A stretch of 64,000 bases of DNA from Bog-756 sp963710495 (GCA_963710495.1 CAVQAI010000012.1:62001-126000), one strand, 5' to 3'. Numbered from the stretch's first letter, positions 17,717-27,111 are shown. The notes: generated from the letters alone by a model not told the origin. A program made the numbers and translations.

Positions 17717-18271
17717 TCAGCCCGAGACGCGGTCGGCAGACCGGGCCGGCCGGTGCGAGACGTCGTCGGCTCGGAACGGTCGGGTCCAGCAGGCCAGTTC
17801 GAGGAGGATGCCGTCGGGGTCCTGGAAGTAGACGGAGCGCACGAACACCCCGGCATGGACCTCGTCGGCGATCCCCCACTCGCTGTCGTCGTGGTTGGCC
17901 ACCTCGGTGCAGGCCACACCGGCGGCCACCAGCCGGTCGCGGTACTCGTCGATGCGCTCGGGCGGGACCGTGAAGGCCACGTGGTTCATCGAACCGATGG
18001 CGCTGGTCAGACTGCCCTGATCCGGGCGACCCGTGGGCCCGGACACACCCGGTGCCGGCTCGGGCGCGTCGGGGAACCAGAAGAAGGCCAGGGCATCCCC
18101 GCCCCCGCAATCGAAGAAGAAATGCTGCCCCATGCCGGCGGGGAGCTCGATGGTCTTGACGAGGGGCATCCCCAGCACGTTGGTGTAGAAGTCGACGGTC
18201 CGAACCATGTCCCGGCACACCAGGGCCAGATGGTTGATCCCGCCGAACTCGAAGTGTGCCTCCGCCCTCAT
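17717..18271 (-). CDS. Glyoxalase/VOC superfamily protein
   Basis: 184 residues from ATG 18271, which has GGGAGGAG about 8 bases upstream; the frame is open further upstream but without homology. Two beta-alpha-beta-beta-beta modules: GGINHLALVCRDMVRTVDFYTNVLGMPL with FFFDCGGGDALAFFWFPD, and SMNHVAFTVPPERIDEYRDRL with YFQDPDGILLELA. The His in each module plus the terminal Glu are the usual metal ligands, consistent with a dioxygenase or glyoxalase-like enzyme; substrate unknown. Confidence 0.88.
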   Translation of the reverse strand: MRAEAHFEFGGINHLALVCRDMVRTVDFYTNVLGMPLVKTIELPAGMGQHFFFDCGGGDALAFFWFPDAPEPAPGVSGPTGRPDQGSLTSAIGSMNHVAFTVPPERIDEYRDRLVAAGVACTEVANHDDSEWGIADEVHAGVFVRSVYFQDPDGILLELACWTRPFRADDVSHRPARSADRVSG

Positions 18272-18521
18272 CGTCGTTCTCCTCCCGGTGCCCGGCTGGG
18301 GTTGCTGCGATCTTCCGAGAACCAGCCTGCCAGAGGTAACGGGCCGATGTCGTCCCGCCGCGGTCACCCGTCCCCGGTCACAAGTACCCCCGCTGATCGA
18401 GTGCACCGGTCGGGGGGTCACCGGGACTGGACAGCGTCCTCGGCTCGACCCGGACCAGGACCACCATGCCCGTCGAGCGCGTCCGACGGAGTGACGTGAC
18501 ATGGTCGCTCACAATGCTGGC

Positions 18522-20597
18522 TCAAGGCACTTGAACCACAGAGGCGAGCCGCCGCAATTCATCGCCACTGAGTTCCTGCTTCTCGATCAATGCCGAGACG
18601 ATGCGATCGAAGAGCGCCCGATTGTCGCGAATGCGGGCCAGAGCGATCTGGTAGGCGCCGCGCAAGAGAGAGTCGATCTGTGCTTCTTGCGCCGAGGTCG
18701 GTTGCGTCGTCCACAAGAGGCTGCCACCCTCACCCAGGCCCGACTGGCAGACCACGAGAACGGCAAATCGAGTGGCCACAGCCAGATCACTGCGGTCACT
18801 CGGTCCTCCCGCACCAGCACCGACATCGTCGGTACCGAACACGATCTCCTCGGCCGCCCGTCCCGCCAGCACCGTCTGCAAGTACTCGAGCATCGTCCGA
18901 CGTGTCATGACCTCCGTCTCGCGTGGCAACGACGCCACAAATCCCAACGAACCGTCCAACCGAGGGACGATCGTGGCGAAGGCCAGGTCGTCGCCTTGCG
19001 TCGAGCTGATCAGTCGGGCAACGGCATGGCCGGCTTCGTGCACCGCGACACGGCGCATCTGGTCGGGACCGAGACGTGGCGCGCTGTCGGCTCGACGGGG
19101 TCGTCTCGTGACTTCCGCCACCAGGTCGGCCTGGTCCATCGGCCGGTCCGCTCGGCGAGCTCTCCGCGCTGCACCGCGAATGAAAAATTGGATATCCGCC
19201 CCGGTCAGTCCGAATGCCAGTTGAGCAAGCGAACGGGTGTCCACCTCTCCGACGCTTCCACCCTGCAACCGGAATTCCGCCAGGTAGTGCTCGAAAATCT
19301 GCTGCAAGCCATCGAGGTTCGGTAGCGGGATCTCGATGACTTGGTCGAGCCGACCCGCCCGTCGAAGGGCCGGATCCACCTTTTCGAGGTAATTGGTCGC
19401 CCCGATCACGATCACGGTCTCTGTGGACTCAATCCCCTGGATCTCCTCAAGGAGTGCGTTGATGACATCGGTCTGGTACACCGAGTTCTGACCACTGAGC
19501 TGGTCGCGGCTGCCGATGCTGTCGATCTCGTCGATAAACATGATCGCCGGTGCATAACGCCGCGCTTCGGCGAAATCTGCGCGCATGGCCCGCAAATGCG
19601 CATCGAGAGCCCCGGCCGCCTGCCAGGTCGACGCACTGGCCGTGACGAACTTGACGCCGCATTCCTTGGCCATGGCCCGCGCCAGCGTCGTCTTGCCCGT
19701 GCCGGGCGCCCCGATGAGCAACATCCCGCGGTCGACGGCAGACCAAGGCACCTGCCCGGCCTGAGCGGCCCGGATGTCCTCCACCATGTCTTCGGCCACC
19801 TGGCGTGCCTCGCCCATCCCGTGCAATTGGTCCAGGCGGAGGCCGCGATCAGAGGTCACCTGCTCGAGGCGGGCGTCGACCCTCTCTCTCAGGAGTCGCA
19901 GCGAGTCCTCGGGACCGAGATCAAGGCGTCGCGGTGTGTGAAAGTCGGCGGGGACGAGGTAGCGAGTCCAGTCAGCACCGGGCTCGTCCCATCCCGGCGA
20001 AGGTTCGGTATGAAAGACCCGTTGGAAGATGCGGGAGAATTGTCGGCGATCGATCCGCGGGAACGTGATGACAAGGTCGGCCACTCGACGAAGTGGTTCC
20101 GGGACATCGGACACTCGGTTGCACCCGATCAAGACGGTGGCATCACTCAGTGCCAGGTCATAGGCGACACGCTCGTCGTCGAACAAGCTCCGGTAGGTGT
20201 GGAACGACAGAAGGTAGCGTTCGCATTGAGCGTTGACTTCGATCTCGCACTGAAGGTCGTCTCCTCTCACGGCGCTGGCCCGGACGGCACCGTAAGCCCG
20301 AACCGGCTTCTCGGTGGTCAAGTCAGCCACAAAATCCTCGACGAAGGCGATATCAGACTCGATGATCACGATCGGTGTGGAGCCGGTCAGCAGTCTGGCC
20401 AGTTGCTCGATGGGCTTACCGGGCTGTGTCCGGAGATTGAAATGCCGGAGCAGGGTGGCGCCGGACGCGGCATCGTTCAGGCTTTCAATAGCCTCCTCGA
20501 GCAGTACGGCGACCACCGCTTCGGTCACATCCCGGTCACGAGAAAGGGTCACGCCGTCGCCGATTGGCGCGGATCGCCGTCCCGGATTGCCAGTCAT
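18522..20597 (-). CDS. Soluble FtsH-like AAA+ zinc metalloprotease with novel N-terminal domain
   Basis: 691 residues from ATG 20597; GTG 20552 or 20528 are alternatives, since the upstream gene ends at 20536. Residues 1 to about 240 lack the FtsH membrane helices and instead look like a degenerate NTPase (STPIVIIESDI, DATVLIGCNRVSDVPEPLRRVADLVITFPRIDRRQF). Then an AAA+ module: Walker A GAPGTGKTT near 297-305, Walker B IMFIDEID, and the second region of homology LRRAGRLDQVIEIPLPN. The M41 peptidase part has HEAGH near 520 and a later Asp (SDRSDL near 601) as zinc ligands. It is a processive protease, presumably cytosolic, coupled to the upstream partner gene. Confidence 0.85.
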   Translation of the reverse strand: MTGNPGRRSAPIGDGVTLSRDRDVTEAVVAVLLEEAIESLNDAASGATLLRHFNLRTQPGKPIEQLARLLTGSTPIVIIESDIAFVEDFVADLTTEKPVRAYGAVRASAVRGDDLQCEIEVNAQCERYLLSFHTYRSLFDDERVAYDLALSDATVLIGCNRVSDVPEPLRRVADLVITFPRIDRRQFSRIFQRVFHTEPSPGWDEPGADWTRYLVPADFHTPRRLDLGPEDSLRLLRERVDARLEQVTSDRGLRLDQLHGMGEARQVAEDMVEDIRAAQAGQVPWSAVDRGMLLIGAPGTGKTTLARAMAKECGVKFVTASASTWQAAGALDAHLRAMRADFAEARRYAPAIMFIDEIDSIGSRDQLSGQNSVYQTDVINALLEEIQGIESTETVIVIGATNYLEKVDPALRRAGRLDQVIEIPLPNLDGLQQIFEHYLAEFRLQGGSVGEVDTRSLAQLAFGLTGADIQFFIRGAARRARRADRPMDQADLVAEVTRRPRRADSAPRLGPDQMRRVAVHEAGHAVARLISSTQGDDLAFATIVPRLDGSLGFVASLPRETEVMTRRTMLEYLQTVLAGRAAEEIVFGTDDVGAGAGGPSDRSDLAVATRFAVLVVCQSGLGEGGSLLWTTQPTSAQEAQIDSLLRGAYQIALARIRDNRALFDRIVSALIEKQELSGDELRRLASVVQVP

Positions 20598-21291
20598 CGC
20601 CTCCACGCCGGGGCTGTTGGCCCAGATTGAGCGACGGAACGGACGGAACGACGAGCGTTCCCAGTGACCCGAGTGGGTCATCGTCGATCATCTCGACCTC
20701 CCCGTCGGGTTTCACGGAGAACGAGGCCGAGAAGAGCCCGCCCTGGTAGGCGACGGTCGCGTCGACCTGCCAACACCCCGATTCATCCTGTTGCCGAACT
20801 TCGAGCAGGCGGGCATGTTTGCGGGCCGTCTCGGCCGAGATGTCAGCTCCGTCGCCGGGCTCGGCCGCGGCAACGGAGTCATCCGCGGCACTCTCGATCT
20901 CATCAGCCGACTCGATCAGGATGAAGGCAGAGCCGTCAGATCGGAGGAAGTACAGAAAGTATCGAAGGTAATCAGCGACAGTCTCATCCGATAGCTCCAA
21001 CGATTCATTCGTGTTGACGGTATGAATCGGTGTGGAATCTCCATCCAGCCAATGCACCCCGTCTGAACCCAGGAGGACATAGGCGCGTTCCACCAGGTCG
21101 TCACGGAGGAACGCGAGCTCCACCAGTTGGTGCTCCGCATAAAACGACAGCGACGAAGTGTTGCTCGGCCGGGGCGCCGTGCCCGAAAACAGGGCGGGAG
21201 CCTGTTCAGCGAGCTGTGACAGAACGGCTTCGCTGTACCCGACATCGCAGGATTCCCATTTCACCCAAGAATCGGTCCGCTTGTACGCCAT
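20536..21291 (-). CDS. Hypothetical acidic partner of the FtsH-like protease
   Basis: About 251 residues from ATG 21291 (AYKRTDSWVKWESCDVG); a GTG at 21309 is an alternative. The central segment DYLRYFLYFLRSDGSAFILIES is hydrophobic/aromatic and the most conserved-looking part, followed by an acidic low-complexity stretch (ESAADDSVAAAEPGDGAD) and a beta-rich tail. No signal peptide. It overlaps the protease gene on the same strand, so it may be an adaptor, inhibitor or dedicated substrate. I do not recognise a named family. Confidence 0.7.
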   Translation of the reverse strand: MAYKRTDSWVKWESCDVGYSEAVLSQLAEQAPALFSGTAPRPSNTSSLSFYAEHQLVELAFLRDDLVERAYVLLGSDGVHWLDGDSTPIHTVNTNESLELSDETVADYLRYFLYFLRSDGSAFILIESADEIESAADDSVAAAEPGDGADISAETARKHARLLEVRQQDESGCWQVDATVAYQGGLFSASFSVKPDGEVEMIDDDPLGSLGTLVVPSVPSLNLGQQPRRGGDDWQSGTAIRANRRRRDPFS

Positions 21292-21635
21292 GAGATAATT
21301 GGATAGCACGGATCGTATTTTCTCGACTCGCCGCTCTTATCTCACCGGGCCCACGTCGACGCCACCAAAGGGGGGGCACCCATTGTCGGTGGCCGACGGG
21401 GTGTGATGTTTCGCTGATGCCCGTCGGTGAATCTCCGACTCCTTCCACGTCGGCCGCCTCACCCTGGCAACGGTCGGTCGGGCGGCTTTACGACGCGTCG
21501 ATACGATCGAGCATCTTCGTTCGGGCGATTGGCGCGTCCTCCGGTCCACCGCTCCCGCTCACGAGTGATTGCGTTAGCCTGCAGTCGTGCGGAGAAGGGC
21601 GAGCTCGTCGCCGACAGGGCGCTGAGAGGCTCTTC
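21292..21635. other. 344-bp divergent intergenic region
   Basis: Lies between the protease operon (leftward) and the HhH/patatin genes (rightward). A TACGAT -10-like hexamer for the leftward gene is at 21312-21317 without a good -35. The rightward frame is open from 21417, but composition suggests non-coding until ATG 21636. No repeats or RNA genes seen. Confidence 0.4.
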
Positions 21636-22325
21636 ATGGCGAAGAGGCACTTCGGAGGCGTTCTGATCGGTTCACAGGGGCCGATCAGGCAGAAGCGGCC
21701 TTCGGTCCTTTGGGCTCTCGTTCCACTTCTCACCCTGGGCTGGGGTGCGCCCTTCAGCTTCTCCTACCTGGCCATACGCCGTCGCAGTCGGGTGTTCGCG
21801 GCACGTGCCGCCGGGTATGCCGTCGTCTTGGCCACAACCCTCTACCTGCTCACCGCGGCAGCTGGTAGTCAGAATTGGCAGGCGGCGCTCGGTACGACCC
21901 TGATGCTGATCGTTACCGGAGTAGGCACGGTCGATGCGTTCTGGGTGCGGCAACAGCTCGACCCATCGCCGGTCATCCGGCTGTCCGGACAGGAATCCGC
22001 AATTGCCTGGGCAACAGCCCGGATGCGCCTTCGTGACGAGGCCAGGCAGCTGTTGGAGGTGAGCCCCCGACTGGCGGACGAGCTCCATGTCGGCCGGCCC
22101 GATCTGCCACATCGATTCGACGATGGAGGCCTCGTCGACGCCAACCGCGCTTCGGCCGCCGCACTGACCACCGCTCCGGGCATCGATGCCGCGTTGGCTG
22201 AGCGCATCGTGGCCACCCGCGGGAGCATTCGGGGATTCGAGTCGCTCGAGGACTTGTCGATCGCCCTGGATATCCCTCCACAGACCCTTGACAGCGCTCG
22301 TGACTTCCTGGTGTTCCGTCAATGA
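21636..22325 (+). CDS. Membrane protein with C-terminal helix-hairpin-helix (ComEA-like) domain
   Basis: 229 residues from ATG 21636 with GAGAGG upstream. Three hydrophobic segments: SVLWALVPLLTLGWGAPFSF, AAGYAVVLATTLYLLTAAAG and LGTTLMLIVTGVGTVDAFW. The C-terminal about 65 residues form a helix-hairpin-helix pair: LVDANRASAAALTTAPGIDAALAERIV, then GIRGFESLEDLSIALDIPP, as in ComEA-type DNA-binding modules. It could tether DNA or protein at the membrane. The patatin gene follows 79 bases later in the same direction. Confidence 0.8.
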   Translation: MAKRHFGGVLIGSQGPIRQKRPSVLWALVPLLTLGWGAPFSFSYLAIRRRSRVFAARAAGYAVVLATTLYLLTAAAGSQNWQAALGTTLMLIVTGVGTVDAFWVRQQLDPSPVIRLSGQESAIAWATARMRLRDEARQLLEVSPRLADELHVGRPDLPHRFDDGGLVDANRASAAALTTAPGIDAALAERIVATRGSIRGFESLEDLSIALDIPPQTLDSARDFLVFRQ

Positions 22326-22404
22326 CTCCGATGCCGACGATCTGCCGCTGTGACGGCCTACCCCCGGGGCAGGGTACGTCCCGCGACGGAGTTGGGATGA
22401 TTTC

Positions 22405-23334
22405 GTGGATGTAGTCGACCTCGTGCTCGAAGGCGGAGGGGTGAAGGGTATTGCCCTGGTCGGTGCCATCTCGGTACTGGAAGACGCAGGTCTGACCTTC
22501 CCCAGGGTGGCCGGCTCCTCAGCCGGTGCCATCGTGGGCGGCCTCGTCGCGGCCGGTATGCGGGCTCCGCAGATACGACGCGCCATGGAGGCACTCGATT
22601 TCACTCGGCTTCGGGACGAAACCGCGCTCGATGAGGTGCCGGTAGTTGGAAAGGGACTGTCACTCTGGCGTGACCACGGACTCTACGCGGGTGACTACTT
22701 CCACGGATTGATCGAGAAAGAGCTAGCCGACCTGGGTGTGCAAACATTCGCCGATCTTCGATTCGACGATCCCGAGGGAGGTCAGCCCGGGGGCCAGGAC
22801 TACAAGCTGGTTGTGATGACATCAGACGTGTCGCGCAGTCGCTTGATGAGGTTGCCGTGGGATTACCCCATGAACGGGATCGACCCTGACGAGCAATCGG
22901 TAGCCGATGCGATCCGTGCGTCGATGTCGATTCCATTCTTCTTTCGCCCGGTCGTGCTCCAGATACCCGGGGCAGATCCGTCCGTCCTGGTCGACGGAGG
23001 CATGCTGTCCAACTTTCCCGTCGATACCTTCGACCGTACCGACGGTCGGCCGCCCCGGTGGCCGACGATTGGAATCAAGCTCTTTGCTCGACAACCCGCG
23101 AACGAGGTGCAGCACGTGGTCAAAGGGGACATGAGCCTGGCTTTGGCCATGTTCGGCACGATGTCGAGCTGGCACGACCGAATGTGCCTCGAAAACCCCG
23201 ACGTGGGCAAACGCACCATTTTCGTGGACACGCTCGGCGTCAAGGCCACCGACTTCGCAATCGACCGGGAGACTCAGGTCAGGCTGTTCGAGAGTGGGAG
23301 GAGCGCTGCCGAGCTCTTCCTGTCTCAGAAGTAA
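22405..23334 (+). CDS. Patatin-like phospholipase
   Basis: 309 residues from GTG 22405. Oxyanion loop GGGVKG at 10-15, nucleophile motif GSSAG (Ser about 39) and the catalytic Asp in DGG (about 197) give a complete Ser-Asp dyad. SMSIPFFFRPVVL and DGGMLSNFPVDTF are typical of the family. It is predicted to hydrolyse acyl esters of membrane or storage lipids. No signal peptide, so it acts in the cytosol or at the inner membrane face. Patatins are also effectors in several anti-phage systems; its neighbourhood with unknown genes makes that worth testing, but no sensor gene is evident. Confidence 0.92.
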   Translation: MDVVDLVLEGGGVKGIALVGAISVLEDAGLTFPRVAGSSAGAIVGGLVAAGMRAPQIRRAMEALDFTRLRDETALDEVPVVGKGLSLWRDHGLYAGDYFHGLIEKELADLGVQTFADLRFDDPEGGQPGGQDYKLVVMTSDVSRSRLMRLPWDYPMNGIDPDEQSVADAIRASMSIPFFFRPVVLQIPGADPSVLVDGGMLSNFPVDTFDRTDGRPPRWPTIGIKLFARQPANEVQHVVKGDMSLALAMFGTMSSWHDRMCLENPDVGKRTIFVDTLGVKATDFAIDRETQVRLFESGRSAAELFLSQK

Positions 23335-23454
23335 CCCCTCGTCACGCTGAACGACCCGGCGAGGACGGCATTCTGACGGCTGCGCGCACCGGGCCGCCGT
23401 CGTCGCAGAACACGGAAATCCGGCTTTGGGCTGAACCCATGGGTCTGATGCCGA

Positions 23455-24238
23455 TCAGCCGTTGTCGGGTGCCACTTCGGTGTAGCGCTCGACCGGGAGC
23501 AGACGTACGCCCGCCTTCGAGGAGGCGCGATCGATCAGACGGTCCAGATCCGTGTCCTGGTGCTTCGAAACCGGTGCCGGCGATGCCCCTTCGCATTCGG
23601 CGAAGTACGCACGGAGGAAACCACCGAGGAGGTCGGCTCGGAGTGCGGCCACTGGACCGTCTTCGATGGCATCGGCGTGGACGTCAAAGGCCAGGAGGAG
23701 CATCCCACGCGCCCGATGGCCACCCGCCATGAGGCGCGGCTGGAAGTACGGCAGATCGAGCACCCGGGCACCGAAGCGCCCGTAGAAGGCCAGGCGCGCC
23801 TCCGGGTCCCCGATCAGGGCTTCGGTGGGATGGCGCCGGGGATCATCGACCTCCGCCAGCGTCACGAGGGCTTGGCGCTGTCGTGACCAGTTGGTGAGGT
23901 GTCGCATGAGGGCGGTGCCGGTCCCGCCGCTGCGCCGAGATGGCCGCACGGCCAGGTAGGAGAGGAGATAGACGCGGTGGTAGCGGATACCACTCACCGA
24001 CCATCGCCCCGAGGATCTCGTTGCGGTCCTTCCATGCCGCCGAAATGTCGATATTCCGAGGTTCCTCGGCGAGGCCGGAAGCAAGCGTCTCGTACGAGTC
24101 GAGTTCTTCCTTCCGAAAGGATGGGACGAGGATCTCCCGGTAGAGCCGATCGAGTAGCGGCGCGCCGTCCGGCCGGTCGGCCAGATCGAATACGGCCGTG
24201 GGATCCAAGCCGGCCGCACTCCTTTGGCTCGTTGTCAC
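23455..24238 (-). CDS. GNAT-type N-acetyltransferase, frame broken near 24.0 kb
   Basis: The N-terminal part from GTG 24238 (TTSQRSAAGLDPTAVFDLADRP, then SFRKEELDSYETLASGLAEEP and ISAAWKDRNEILGAMVGEWY) continues in another frame as HRVYLLSYLAVRPSRRSGGTGTALMRHL, which carries the acetyl-CoA-binding RRSGGTG loop, and on to FYGRFGARVLDLPYFQP. Together about 260 residues. The break lies at about 23985-24010 and looks like a single-base indel. The GTG is one base after the stop of the 852-aa gene, so this is the third gene of an unknown operon; the extra C-terminal about 80 residues are unusual for a GNAT. Confidence 0.7.
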
Positions 24239-24239
24239 C

Positions 24240-26798
24240 TCAGTGGTTGGCCTCGCGTTTGTCCCGCCAACCGAGGATCCTTCTGATAGCGCGACCTTTG
24301 CGCTTGAGCCACTTGTGAAGGGCCTTCAAGACTTCCTTTGCTCCCGGGAGCTTGAACACAGCTAGGAAGAGCAGGATCATCAAAACAGTCAGGATGAGTG
24401 CCTCGACCGTGTCACCCGTGCGGTGGACGGCAAATCCGCTGTCGAAAAGCGCGAAGACAGCAGCGATCGACGGGACGCCGACGAGCACGGCACCGGCACC
24501 GAAGAAGAAGCCCTGCATGTCCATCTTCTTCTGTTCTCTGCTCGCCGCCTGAGCTGCAAGTATCTCCAAGTACGCGTCGAGAACGGCGAAATGCGAGCGG
24601 AGCTCCCGCTCAAGGCGTTCGATTCCCGCGATCTCGAACATCTGATCGAGGTACTTCCGGTGAACGGCTGTCAGGCACAGTTCGGGCGACCGGATGTATG
24701 CGATGACCGCGGTGGCCTTGGTCAAGAGCTGGCGGAGCTCGAGTTGTCGGGGGCTGACGTCCTCGGGTAGGGGTTTGTGGCCGAGGTCGGCGGTGTCGGC
24801 GCGTTCAAGTATCTGGCTCATCCAACTTTCGAGCAGGACGGGCAAGGACGCGACGAACTCAGCCGCTTCTTCGTGCTCGGCGATGAGGTACTCGGGCGTC
24901 CCACGCAGAAGGCCGCATGTCGTGTTGGTGGTGCGGTACGCGAAGTTGCCAACGAACGACAGTGGCTGCATCGTGGCGCCGTCGCCGAGGTCCGGCAGAC
25001 TGTAGCGTGACCACTCCTCGAGAATGGCGGCCGCTTGACTGACTGGTTGCACGAGAAGCGCCGCGCCCTTCGCCTCGGGCAGTTCCTCGACAGTGATGTC
25101 CCGGCGAAACGGATCACCGTCACTGGAGCCGAGGCGCTCGAGACTCAGCTTTCGGGCCGTCACGATGACGTGCGGGTGAGCTTTGCGTGTGAGCGACGGT
25201 GGAGATGCTGGCCCTTTGGCGTCATGCTTTTCATCGGGCCGGTGAGCCTTGCCCGTCGGCGTCGGCGGAGTCGCCCGCCATTTGGCATCGTGCTTCTCAA
25301 GGCGGTTGTGGTTGTGCTCCTTCGACGTGACCTGCTCCAGGTAGTCCGCCAGCGAGTCGATGAGCTCCTCGGCGAGGTCGGCGAGCCGCGGCCACTCTCG
25401 TTGTCTTGACCGCCCCGTGGTGTCAGGCGGGCTGGGCGGACCGAGCGTGACTCTCTCGTCCCCCATCTGCTGCATCGCCCTGCGCATTGCCTGGTTGAGG
25501 TCGTGGATGGAGGCGTCCTCGAGCCGGTGTTGGAACCGCAGATAGTGGTTTCCCAACCGGCTGAGGCGTATTTCGAGCGAGAACTTCAGGTCATCGGAAA
25601 ACTTCAGGATCTCTTCGGCTCGGGTCTGAATGTGTGGATCCTGCTCGAACGAGATGCTGACACCTGTGAACCGGTGCGCTGCAGGACCGTCCCACATGTC
25701 GGTTAACTCGAGCTCCTCGACCGACGCCGTCTGATCGGCGAACTTCCACTTCTCCTTGTCCTTCCACTTGTTCGCGGTGTCGACAAGATCATCAGGGTCC
25801 GCCCACGAAACCGCAAACGGATAGCAGTAGATGACGTTGGCGTCGTCGACATGCAGGCGATCTCGAGCCTCGAGCAGCCCCTCGAGTCCGAGACGATGGC
25901 TGCGTAGCTCACTTTCGTAGACGTCACCTTTGAGCAGCCGCTCGTTCAGGCTCAGTTCTTCGATGACTTCGGAGAGCTTCGTGAACGCACTTTGGTCGCC
26001 GTCGATGTAGCCCACGACGGCGTCACTCACGGTACGGATTGAACTGAAGTAGAGGAGATCGACCGCGGCCCGGGAGCGTACGAATTCCTTGCAGCCTCCT
26101 TGCGATCCAATGCCGCCTTCTCCGAGGATCGCCTTGGCCTGGCTCAGAATCTCCTCGCGGTCGGCGTGTGGTGCGATCTCAAGCTCGCGAAGGATGGACG
26201 AGGCATGATCCACCACAGTGCTCGCGGCGTGTTGCATCGTGACAGGACATGAACAATTGAGCCCGCTCTCGACTTCCATGGCGGGATCAATCGCCTGGAT
26301 CAACCGCATGATCAAGTTCACCAACGTTGCCGCCATCGGATCGCGTCTCTCCAGATCCGCCTTCGACGAGCCAACGGCGCGCAACGTGACGCCGATGACC
26401 CTTCGGATCCCGCCCCAATTGGAAGTGTCCTCCCAGATTCGGAGATACCGCGCATAAAGATAGGCCGCCAACAGGACGGCCCGGTGAGGCGAGTGAACGG
26501 CATCTTTGATGCCCTTGACCAGATCGCTCTGTGCCTCGGCCAGATTCTTCTGCTCGTCGACCAGATCGCCCTTCGCCTCGACTCCCGTCTTCACAATGAC
26601 ATCGATGGCTTCGTCCACCTTCTCGATGTCCACCGCGGTGGGGCCCTCGTGTTGGCTGGCGACGAGCCTCTCCCGAAGCTCGTCGAAGTCTCGTTTGAGC
26701 AGGTCCTCGTAGAACTGATCCCAGGGAAAAGCGTCGTTCGGGTGACCTGAGCCCTGTTCGATCACGGTTTCGGTCATCGGGAGAAGGCTCTCTGCCAT
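24240..26798 (-). CDS. Large unknown protein with two C-terminal membrane helices
   Basis: 852 residues from ATG 26798, four bases after the preceding stop; ATG 26777 is an alternative. The protein is mostly helical with coiled-coil-like stretches (VDEQKNLAEAQSDLVKGIKD). Visible landmarks: a Cys pair (GLNCSCPVTM), VIYCYPFAVSWADPDDLVD in the middle, and a charged, Pro-rich linker with an internal duplication (KHDAKWRATPP / KHDAKGPASPP). The C-terminus has two hydrophobic helices at about 762-784 and 797-816 separated by a short loop, then a basic tail (KWLKRKGRAIRRILGWRDKR). That topology recalls CorA-like or conflict-system membrane anchors, but I cannot assign a family. Local base composition is visibly less GC-rich than neighbours, suggesting transfer. 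Confidence 0.75.
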   Translation of the reverse strand: MAESLLPMTETVIEQGSGHPNDAFPWDQFYEDLLKRDFDELRERLVASQHEGPTAVDIEKVDEAIDVIVKTGVEAKGDLVDEQKNLAEAQSDLVKGIKDAVHSPHRAVLLAAYLYARYLRIWEDTSNWGGIRRVIGVTLRAVGSSKADLERRDPMAATLVNLIMRLIQAIDPAMEVESGLNCSCPVTMQHAASTVVDHASSILRELEIAPHADREEILSQAKAILGEGGIGSQGGCKEFVRSRAAVDLLYFSSIRTVSDAVVGYIDGDQSAFTKLSEVIEELSLNERLLKGDVYESELRSHRLGLEGLLEARDRLHVDDANVIYCYPFAVSWADPDDLVDTANKWKDKEKWKFADQTASVEELELTDMWDGPAAHRFTGVSISFEQDPHIQTRAEEILKFSDDLKFSLEIRLSRLGNHYLRFQHRLEDASIHDLNQAMRRAMQQMGDERVTLGPPSPPDTTGRSRQREWPRLADLAEELIDSLADYLEQVTSKEHNHNRLEKHDAKWRATPPTPTGKAHRPDEKHDAKGPASPPSLTRKAHPHVIVTARKLSLERLGSSDGDPFRRDITVEELPEAKGAALLVQPVSQAAAILEEWSRYSLPDLGDGATMQPLSFVGNFAYRTTNTTCGLLRGTPEYLIAEHEEAAEFVASLPVLLESWMSQILERADTADLGHKPLPEDVSPRQLELRQLLTKATAVIAYIRSPELCLTAVHRKYLDQMFEIAGIERLERELRSHFAVLDAYLEILAAQAASREQKKMDMQGFFFGAGAVLVGVPSIAAVFALFDSGFAVHRTGDTVEALILTVLMILLFLAVFKLPGAKEVLKALHKWLKRKGRAIRRILGWRDKREANH

Positions 26799-26802
26799 CG
26801 GC

Positions 26803-27111
26803 CTAGAGGAGTGCGTCCTCGGTGACATCGAATCCCACGAACTCCGGACCCTCGGAGATGTCCGCCACCAGGGCCGGCATATCTTCGAGATCCTTCTGGC
26901 GGCTCGGGTTCGGCGCGGGAGCGAGTGTCGTGTCCGCGCTCTCGGACAACACGAGATGAACGATGATGGCCGGATCCTTCTGGTCGCGCGCTGGGGCAGC
27001 GCGCAGGAAGCCGGTGCCTGCGCACTCTGCAAGAGGCAGAGCCTCGTAGAGCCTCGGATGACCCGAGTCCCTCTCCGCCTTCAGACATATCGTGGTCATC
27101 TGGGCCCACAT
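26803..27111 (-). CDS. Small unknown protein, first gene of the 852-aa operon
   Basis: 102 residues from ATG 27111 (an internal ATG at 27099 is possible). No membrane segment or known motif; the sequence includes DPAIIVHLVLSESADTTLAP and an acidic end (ISEGPEFVGFDVTEDALL). It ends four bases before the ATG of the 852-aa gene, so the two are probably translationally coupled. Confidence 0.55.
   Translation of the reverse strand: MWAQMTTICLKAERDSGHPRLYEALPLAECAGTGFLRAAPARDQKDPAIIVHLVLSESADTTLAPAPNPSRQKDLEDMPALVADISEGPEFVGFDVTEDALL

Noticed and set aside
19341..20630. Plus-strand 429-codon open frame opposite the FtsH-like protease
   Set aside because: No domain features; the minus strand carries complete AAA+ and zinc-protease motifs.
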